The notes beneath the pieces were generated by a model. That model searched no databases and was not told the DNA's origin. It was given only the letters and a program-made list of their open reading frames with translations. From IMG/VR virus record IMGVR_UViG_3300020020_000086, positions 1 to 42,615 of that record: a stretch of DNA of 42,615 nt; one strand, 5' to 3'. The stretch comes from a virus. The position numbers and the translations under genes were made by a program. This document shows, one piece after another, positions 37,315-42,615 of this stretch; position 1 is the first letter of the stretch, and every line of letters starts with the position of its first letter.

Positions 37315-37631
37315 CGTGGCCGGGGCCGCTCCCCGGCCTTGTAGCGAGCCATCGCTTGGGACAGTGCAGCGCGGCGCTGCTTCTTCACTTCTGCACTGTT
37401 GGTCGAACGCTGCTTCGGCTTCGGCTTTTCGTTGCCGACCTCGGTCAGCCCCAATGCGCGCCCCACCGCGCGAAACGCTGCCTTACTCTCATAAAAACGG
37501 CCGTCAACCTGTTCGGTCGGCGGCATGACATCCGAGACGACGTGCGGACACGGCAAAGTCGAGCGGGCTGGCGGCAATGTTTCCCGTGAAACACGCCACC
37601 GGCCCGGCTCGACCTCGATCAGCTCAACCAT
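37311..37631 (-). CDS. Conserved phage protein with a short basic tail (106 aa)
   Basis: The first half contains PCPHVVSDVMPPTEQVDGRF, YESKAAFRAVGRALGLTEVG, a pattern I associate with short phage proteins in head-gene clusters (xxISD-xMxPxxHPxDGRxYxSKxxFRxxxKxxGxxExG). The basic remainder (KPKPKQRSTNSAEVKKQRRA, ALSQAMARYKAGERPRPR) likely contacts DNA or RNA. ATG 37631, with the stop lying in the palindrome upstream of the scaffold gene. Function not known. Confidence 0.7.
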   Translation of the reverse strand: MVELIEVEPGRWRVSRETLPPARSTLPCPHVVSDVMPPTEQVDGRFYESKAAFRAVGRALGLTEVGNEKPKPKQRSTNSAEVKKQRRAALSQAMARYKAGERPRPR

Positions 37632-37642
37632 GCTTCCCCGTG

Positions 37643-38497
37643 TTACTTGCGCTTCTTCTTCTTGCTCTCGCGCGCGGGCTTCTTCGGCTTGGCCTTGCGC
37701 TCCGACGCCCGTGCCGCCTCCACGAACTCAAAGTTCAGCGGCTCGCTCTCGCCGTGCGCATTACGCACAGTCACGCCGTACTCGCCGGGCGTCGACGCCG
37801 TTGACGGCTTGACGATCGTCGTGACGTGCGTCGGCGACAGGAACGTGGTCGGCTCGTCACCGCCGTTGAACACGATCACGCTGTCGGCCGTGAAGCCTTC
37901 GCCGTGGCAGTTCAGCGTCACGTCAGGGTCGCCGATCGCGGCAACATCCGGGTCGATATCCAGTAGCTCGGGAACGTCGTCCTCTCCGCCTTCGCCTTCG
38001 GCCGGAATGGCGCTGCCGACCGTGGAGCCATACGGCTCATTGATGCTGGCGTGGCTGCCTTGGCCTGCGAGCGGCGTCTGCCCCTGCTGGTTTGGGTAGT
38101 TCTGCTGGATGTCTTTTGGCTCATTGATGCTGTCGCCGACGTACCCCTGCGGCGGGTTGATGCTGTTGGCTGGTGCGTCGGGATTGACGCCGCGGTGGCC
38201 GGGGTTGCCGGTGACGTCCTCCAGATCCAGCCGGGTGCCCTTGCGACGCGGCTCGTTCTCAATCCGGTCAGCGGGCATGTTGGCCGGGTGCATGCCCGGC
38301 GCATCCTCGTCGTATTCCCGGAAGCGCGCCGTGTTCGGGTTGTTGCCCTTGCTGCGCTCCGCCAGCTCGGTCTTGGCCTCGCCGCGTTCCTTCTGGTCGC
38401 GCTCCTTCCGCTCCTTCTGGTCGCGCTCCATATGCTCGCGCTGTTCCTTGCTCAGGCCCTGTAACGCGCCACCCTGCGCCTGCTGCTGATTAGCCAT
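37643..38497 (-). CDS. Virion-region protein with an IPT/TIG-like domain and basic tail (284 aa)
   Basis: The N-terminal 60 residues are a very charged helix (KEQREHMERDQKERKERDQK). The middle has three SINxP repeats (NSINPPQG, DSINEPKD, ASINEPYG). Residues about 178-260 form an Ig-like IPT/TIG fold (PDVTLNCHGEGFTADSVIVF, NGGDEPTTFLSPTHVTTIV, GEYGVTVRNAHGESEPLNFE). The end is Lys/Arg-rich. Ig-like folds on capsid proteins often serve for decoration or host-surface binding. It lies in the head cluster next to another IPT/TIG protein. Confidence 0.75.
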   Translation of the reverse strand: MANQQQAQGGALQGLSKEQREHMERDQKERKERDQKERGEAKTELAERSKGNNPNTARFREYDEDAPGMHPANMPADRIENEPRRKGTRLDLEDVTGNPGHRGVNPDAPANSINPPQGYVGDSINEPKDIQQNYPNQQGQTPLAGQGSHASINEPYGSTVGSAIPAEGEGGEDDVPELLDIDPDVAAIGDPDVTLNCHGEGFTADSVIVFNGGDEPTTFLSPTHVTTIVKPSTASTPGEYGVTVRNAHGESEPLNFEFVEAARASERKAKPKKPARESKKKKRK

Positions 38498-38547
38498 CGT
38501 GTCGTCTCCTTGGGTTCAGTGATGCCGGATAACGCGCAAGCGACGCC

Positions 38548-39132
38548 TTACGTCCAAGTGAAGTTTCTGGTTGAAGGAACGGCCACACCGCCTTGTTTGA
38601 CGTCGACCGCCCACACGCCCGCATCGGGGCTCTTGGGCACCGTCGCGGTAATCGAGGTGGCGCTGACAAACGTCGTATTGCGCTCCTGATTGTTGACCCA
38701 GATCCGGCAGCCCGGCGTGAAGTTCGTCCCGGTGCAGGTGATCAGCTGCGTACCGCTGGCCGCCTTCGCCGCGGTGGTCGGCGTGATGCTGGCGAGCGCC
38801 GCCTGCGTCGCTGGCGTCATCGAGCTGGCGTGTTGCTGGTTCGGAGTGAGGGTGTAGGCCCCCAGCACGCTGACCGCGACCGTCGGAGCCTCGACGCGGG
38901 AGCCCGGTGCCGTCACCACCACTTCGGTGCCCGCCGCCTCATGCGCGGCGCTCGGGAAGTTGGCCGGGTCGGCCGACACCCGCGGCGTCGCAAACGCCGT
39001 CAGCGGCCCCGCGGCACCGTCGTCGACCGTCGTCTGCGCCGGTGCGGTGGGCGGAGTTGTCCCCAGAAAAGTCGTAAAATTGGTCGGCGGGGTCGGGCTG
39101 GGTGGGGTCACCGTAATCGCGCTCTGAGCCAT
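38548..39132 (-). CDS. IPT/TIG-domain virion protein, candidate capsid decoration (194 aa)
   Basis: The N-terminal 60 residues are Pro/Thr-rich. Residues about 110-194 form an IPT/TIG domain (LASITPTTAAKAASGTQLIT, CTGTNFTPGCRIWVNNQERN, TTFVSATSITATVPKSPDAG, VWAVDVKQGGVAVPSTRNF). The Ser/Thr/Pro N-terminal part may be an attachment arm. A decoration or adhesion role on the capsid surface is plausible; I cannot prove it. The start ATG at 39132 lies 15 bases after the previous stop. Confidence 0.75.
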   Translation of the reverse strand: MAQSAITVTPPSPTPPTNFTTFLGTTPPTAPAQTTVDDGAAGPLTAFATPRVSADPANFPSAAHEAAGTEVVVTAPGSRVEAPTVAVSVLGAYTLTPNQQHASSMTPATQAALASITPTTAAKAASGTQLITCTGTNFTPGCRIWVNNQERNTTFVSATSITATVPKSPDAGVWAVDVKQGGVAVPSTRNFTWT

Positions 39133-39147
39133 GCGGCCCTCCTGTTG

Positions 39148-41004
39148 CTATTGCCTGTACGTACTTTCGTCAGCGAGGCCGCCCATCTTGGCGGTGGCGC
39201 TGCCGCCAAGAACCGCAGCAGCTCCGTACCCCAGCAGCGGGTTCTTGCCGGTGAACGCATCGACCAGCGCCTCGTATGGCGTTTGGCCGCGCACCATGCC
39301 GGTAACGTGTGCCCTCCGGTTTATCACTTCCATCAGCGGCGCGGGATAGGACTTCAGATTGGTGTAGCCGCCCTTCTGTGGAAACTGCGGCGACGGGATG
39401 CCTCCGCCAACCCACGTCGCCGCCTGCTGTCCAGCCTGCGGCGCGCCAGCCCGCGTCGCAGCGCGCTGTCCGACACCTTCCAGATACGAATACTCGCCCG
39501 GCAGCAGTGCGCTGTCTTCGGCGTTAAAGCTTTCCTTGGCGCGCGGCATGCCGACCATGTTGCGGATGTCGTGCGTGTCGACCGTGCGCGGCATCCAGTT
39601 GCCGCCAAGGTTCATCCGATACGAAATCGGCTTCGGATTGCTGACCGGGTCGTAGGTGTGCGTCAGGTATTCCTTAACGCGATCGGCATGCTGGATCTGG
39701 CTCTTCGCGCCATAGCCCGGCGGCGGCCCACCCACCATTGTCTTGACCATCTTGCCGGTCTCAGGGTCGACAATGTGCAGCACCTCGGGCAGCGGCTTGC
39801 CCTGCATGATCTGCTGCAAGTACCACGTCGAGGACCGCACGTTGTTGTCGATCGGATTGACCATCGACGTCCCGGCGACGCCGTCGAGCCACCCGTTAAA
39901 AACCTGTTCGCCCTTTTCGGGACCATGAATTTTGTGCGCGAGATCTCGCGCCTGCATCAGATTGTACCAGCCCCAGTTCTCCTCCGGAGCATTCGCCGCC
40001 GCGCGCTCCAACCGCTGCACACCGCCACGCGACACCGGCAGCAGCCGCTCGGTCTGCTTCGGTGCAACCCTCGGCAGCGGGAATTGCGCGACGTCCGGCG
40101 TCTTGCGCAGCGTTTCGGCGGACAGGTCGAAAATGCTCGGCTTAATGCCGCGCTTCACGTTGGCGTCGAACTCCTTCTCGGCAGCCGACACTTCCTTCTT
40201 CAGCGGCTCGAATGCCTCAAGGCCGGGCCGGGCAACCTCTTGCGACGGCAGCAATGCACCGCCCGGCAATTTGCCGCTGGTCGCATACTCAATGCGGTCC
40301 TTCTTCGGCAGCGTATTGAGCACCTCGCGGTCAGCAAGCTTGAGGTCGATTGCCGCCTGTCTCGCGCCAGACGAATGTTGCGCCGCCAGCGACGGGCTGA
40401 CCAATTCGGACGGCGCGCCGCCAGTCAGGCCCAGCCGATCGTATAGCTTGCGCAGCTCGGGCTGCGTCGCCCCCTGTCGGCTTTCAGCCGCGGCTTTGGT
40501 GATCTCTTCCGGGGTTGCCCAGCCGCCGCTGCGCGAGAGCGCCGGAGTCTGGCTCGCCGTCTCGCCCATGACGAAGTTGGGAATTTTAACTCCGGCACGC
40601 GCCCCAGATCCGGCAGCCTTGAACTTGTCTGCAAACGCTTCAGACGGGTTCAGCGCAAAGCCAGCCGCCAGCGCGCCCATCTTGGCTAACGGATGCAGGT
40701 TCGACAGCGCCGCGGCACCGGCGGCCTGCATGCCGCCGCCCCACGTCGTGTTCGGCACGTACCAGTCCCGCATCGCGTCGGCGGTTTCTTTCTCGGTGTA
40801 CATCGCCTCCTGCGGCGTCGTCGTGCCGTAGGCCATGCCGGTGTCCGGCACGATCTGCCGCTTCAACGCAGCGTCGTCGTGTTGCTTCCAAGCGTCCTTG
40901 GCTGATTGATCGCGGACCAGCGCGCCCATTGGCACGCCGCCACTCAAAAACTGATCCAGCTCATAAAGATCCTGCGGCTGCTCATCTCGCGGAAACAGCA
41001 TCAT
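39148..41004 (-). CDS. Large virion-operon protein, possibly DUF7178-related (618 aa)
   Basis: ATG 41004 is coupled to the portal stop (ATGA). The N-terminus is polar (RDEQPQDLYELDQFLSGGVP) and an Ala/Gly-rich stretch at about 90-115 (AAGAAALSNLHPLAKMGAL, AAGFALNP) may touch membrane. Residues 380-560 have a pattern I recall from DUF7178-type phage proteins: TSMVNPIDNNVRSSTWYLQQ, NWMPRTVDTHDIRNMVGMP, YSYLEGVGQRAAT and QQAATWVGGG. An internal virion or head protein is likely. I am not certain of the family. Confidence 0.5.
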   Translation of the reverse strand: MMLFPRDEQPQDLYELDQFLSGGVPMGALVRDQSAKDAWKQHDDAALKRQIVPDTGMAYGTTTPQEAMYTEKETADAMRDWYVPNTTWGGGMQAAGAAALSNLHPLAKMGALAAGFALNPSEAFADKFKAAGSGARAGVKIPNFVMGETASQTPALSRSGGWATPEEITKAAAESRQGATQPELRKLYDRLGLTGGAPSELVSPSLAAQHSSGARQAAIDLKLADREVLNTLPKKDRIEYATSGKLPGGALLPSQEVARPGLEAFEPLKKEVSAAEKEFDANVKRGIKPSIFDLSAETLRKTPDVAQFPLPRVAPKQTERLLPVSRGGVQRLERAAANAPEENWGWYNLMQARDLAHKIHGPEKGEQVFNGWLDGVAGTSMVNPIDNNVRSSTWYLQQIMQGKPLPEVLHIVDPETGKMVKTMVGGPPPGYGAKSQIQHADRVKEYLTHTYDPVSNPKPISYRMNLGGNWMPRTVDTHDIRNMVGMPRAKESFNAEDSALLPGEYSYLEGVGQRAATRAGAPQAGQQAATWVGGGIPSPQFPQKGGYTNLKSYPAPLMEVINRRAHVTGMVRGQTPYEALVDAFTGKNPLLGYGAAAVLGGSATAKMGGLADESTYRQ

Positions 41005-42615
41005 GCGCGACCTCCACCCGGCGGCTGCGTCATCTTGAATTGATGCTGCGCCGCGCGCTCGGCACTGCGCTGCGCCATGTCGGTCTGCTTCAGGTTGGCC
41101 TGCTGCACTCCCAATTGCGCCTTCTGCCGCGCCAGCTCCATGTCCTGCGTCTTCTCGATGACGTGCGCCTGATGGCTCTCGCGGTTCTGCATCAGCTTTT
41201 CGTTCTGGATCTGCTGCTTGCCCTGCAGCTCGACCTGCTTGTCGCGCGCGCCCATCCCGGCGATCGCTCGATCGTTAGCCAGCTTCTGCTGATGCTGCTT
41301 ATCCTTCTGCACCAGCTCGTCCTGCTTCACCTTCAGCTCGGCCGCGTCGGACATCTTCTTCTGTTCGATCTTGGCCATCTCGATGTCTTTCATCAGCTTG
41401 AGCTTCTCGGCCTCCGGATTGGGCGGCGGCTGCGAGCCCTTCTGCTTCATCAGCTCGACCAGCTCGTCGACCGCGCCACTCAGGCTGCGCCCGGCGCGGA
41501 ACGGAGCCAGCGAGAATTTCAGCAGCTCGCCACAGAACGGCGCGGTCTTCGGCTCGCCCGCGATCATCTGTGCCAGTTGCGGCAGCAGCGTCGACAGCAC
41601 ACCGACAAACTCGGTGCGCCGCTGCTTCTCGGCGTTCTCGTCGGTCTGGATCGTTGAGTCGGTCTCAATGTCGAGCACAAACGTGCGGCCGCGGGTGTCG
41701 CGCAGGAACTTCAGCACCTGCTCGATCGTCGGCTTTTCCGCCAGCTGATTGATGGTCTGCGCGCCAGCCTCCTGCGCCTTCTCCATCTGCTGCATGATCT
41801 CTTGCGCCTGCTCGGGGTTCTGCTGCGCCATCTGCTGAACTTGCGGGTTTTGCTTCAGCATCTCCGCCTGCTGCTTCTGCATGTTGAGCTGGCGCTGCAC
41901 CTCCATGATCTTCTCTCGCACCATCGCCTGCGTCGGCAGGTCGGTCTGGCTCATCTCGACAATGGTGGTGTCCTCAAACTCGTCGAACATCACCTCGATC
42001 GTGATCTCGACCAGATCACGCGCCAGCCGCACCAGCTCGTTCTGCTTGTCCTTGATGCGCTTGCCGCCGTACTCACCCTTCATCTGCTGCGCGCCCAGCG
42101 TCTCGTTCGGATCGGTCGCGCCGCGCATGATGTCGGCCAGCCCCATGATCTGGTAGATGTCCTCGATCACCTGCTTACGCAGCGCCACCAGCGCCGTGAT
42201 GGTCTGCGCAATCATGTCGATCGGCAGCCAGATGATCACTTCCTTGCTGCCGCCAAACGCAGCCCAGTTGCTGATCGGCACCAGCATGCGGCCGGGCGTG
42301 TGCGCCGTCACCGCAGCCTGCACGGCCTCGCTCAGCTCGGCACCACCGGCCGGGTAGAAGCCCTTCGCCTCCAGCGAATAGCTCAGCGCGTGAATGCGCC
42401 CGGTCAGCAGGTTGATCTCGTCGAGCTGGTCGCGATACTGCATCACGTCCGGCACCGGCACCAGCGAGCCGCGCTGCACCGTCCCGTAGGCAGGCTTCGG
42501 ACACGGGAAAAAATGCGTCAGGTCGAGGTGCGGGTCGTCCTCGTCCAGAATGTTCTCGCAGCCCTTTGCCACCCAGACGACGCGCTGCGACGGCCGGTCC
42601 CAGATCTCCCAGAAC
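41001..42615 (-). CDS. Portal protein, C-terminal part (runs across the circular junction)
   Basis: Continues the frame from 834-8: the repeat region encodes the shared segment ending HFFPCPKPA and then YGTVQRGSLVPVPDVMQYRD. Residues in this half include the portal core (LLTGRIHALSYSLEAKGFYP, WLPIDMIAQTITALVALRKQ, QIMGLADIMRGATDPNETLG) and a long Gln/Met/Lys-rich coiled C-terminal region (MEVQRQLNMQKQQAEMLKQN, KMSDAAELKVKQDELVQKD) such as the barrel or crown of podovirus portals. Together with 8-834 it forms about 771 residues. The stop is coupled to the 618-aa gene. Confidence 0.9.
   Translation of the reverse strand, partial: FWEIWDRPSQRVVWVAKGCENILDEDDPHLDLTHFFPCPKPAYGTVQRGSLVPVPDVMQYRDQLDEINLLTGRIHALSYSLEAKGFYPAGGAELSEAVQAAVTAHTPGRMLVPISNWAAFGGSKEVIIWLPIDMIAQTITALVALRKQVIEDIYQIMGLADIMRGATDPNETLGAQQMKGEYGGKRIKDKQNELVRLARDLVEITIEVMFDEFEDTTIVEMSQTDLPTQAMVREKIMEVQRQLNMQKQQAEMLKQNPQVQQMAQQNPEQAQEIMQQMEKAQEAGAQTINQLAEKPTIEQVLKFLRDTRGRTFVLDIETDSTIQTDENAEKQRRTEFVGVLSTLLPQLAQMIAGEPKTAPFCGELLKFSLAPFRAGRSLSGAVDELVELMKQKGSQPPPNPEAEKLKLMKDIEMAKIEQKKMSDAAELKVKQDELVQKDKQHQQKLANDRAIAGMGARDKQVELQGKQQIQNEKLMQNRESHQAHVIEKTQDMELARQKAQLGVQQANLKQTDMAQRSAERAAQHQFKMTQPPGGGRA
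42490..42615. repeat. Terminal direct repeat, right copy (126 bp)
   Basis: Identical to 8-133. It is preceded by CCCGTAG rather than the CTCTTAT seen at the left end. The right version keeps the portal frame open, so it is the biologically credible one. Confidence 0.95.

Noticed and set aside
38593-40446. 617-aa open frame on the plus strand
   Set aside because: Shadow of the minus-strand IPT/TIG and 618-aa genes. Composition is Arg/His/Leu-rich, with no recognisable domain or start signal.
1-42615. tRNA genes, integrase, RNA polymerase and CRISPR arrays
   Set aside because: Looked for cloverleaf-type GC arms with TTCRA loops, tyrosine/serine recombinase motifs, polymerase motifs and regular spaced repeats by eye. 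None was convincing, though a short tRNA could escape a manual reading.

Overview
The window is essentially one complete, circularly closed tailed-phage genome of podovirus type. Bases 8-133 recur exactly as 42490-42615 (126 bp), and the portal gene runs across that junction, so the unique circle is about 42,482 bp. The virion genes include a large-subunit terminase, a portal of about 771 aa, scaffold, coat, a P22 gp4-like head-tail adaptor, a P22 gp10-like nozzle, several fibre/adhesin proteins and ejection-type proteins. There is no tape measure, sheath or tail tube. Base composition is GC-rich, codon use fits an alphaproteobacterium, and several accessory proteins look rhizobial (Bradyrhizobium-like host suspected, not proven). 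I see no integrase, RNA polymerase, DNA polymerase, tRNA or CRISPR array, and no recognisable free endolysin.

Layout. (1) Late region, all minus strand and tightly overlapped. It starts near 3886 with small genes, a candidate small terminase, an Acb2/Tad1-like anti-CBASS candidate and four tiny membrane proteins. It continues with terminase, two small proteins and portal across the junction, then runs from 42.6 kb down to 17.76 kb: a large virion protein, two IPT/TIG-domain proteins, scaffold, coat, adaptor, fibres, nozzle, ejection proteins, adhesin and a membrane/lipoprotein lysis-type cassette. It ends at a strong minus-strand terminator (17630-17670). (2) Three early transcription units, at 4616-4042 (minus), 4780-5708 (plus) and 15964-17625 (plus). 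Each starts from a sigma70-like promoter whose -35/-10 spacer contains the same palindrome, TAGGCC-N5-GGCCTA. (3) A minus-strand replication/accessory block (about 15.1 to 5.7 kb): HTH protein, VRR-NUC nuclease, PEP-CTERM-like secreted protein, PD-(D/E)XK nuclease, SSB-like protein and Prim-Pol/helicase fusion, followed by an iteron-rich origin-like segment (7316-7477). (4) A plus-strand group of small genes at 15185-15904.

How it may work together. The promoters with embedded operators form a small regulon of unknown early proteins. One of its units encodes an HTH protein, suggesting autoregulation. The same short leader (CATCACAACGGAG) precedes six genes, including the first gene of all three operator-controlled units. 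Replication probably uses the Prim-Pol/helicase protein at the iteron region, with host polymerase. The late operon packages and assembles the virion and carries the putative cyclic-nucleotide sponge.

Most interesting: the operator-in-promoter regulon with its shared leader, the Acb2/Tad1-like protein nested beside terminase, the phage-borne PEP-CTERM-like protein flanked by its own palindrome and terminator, and the iteron/hairpin region.
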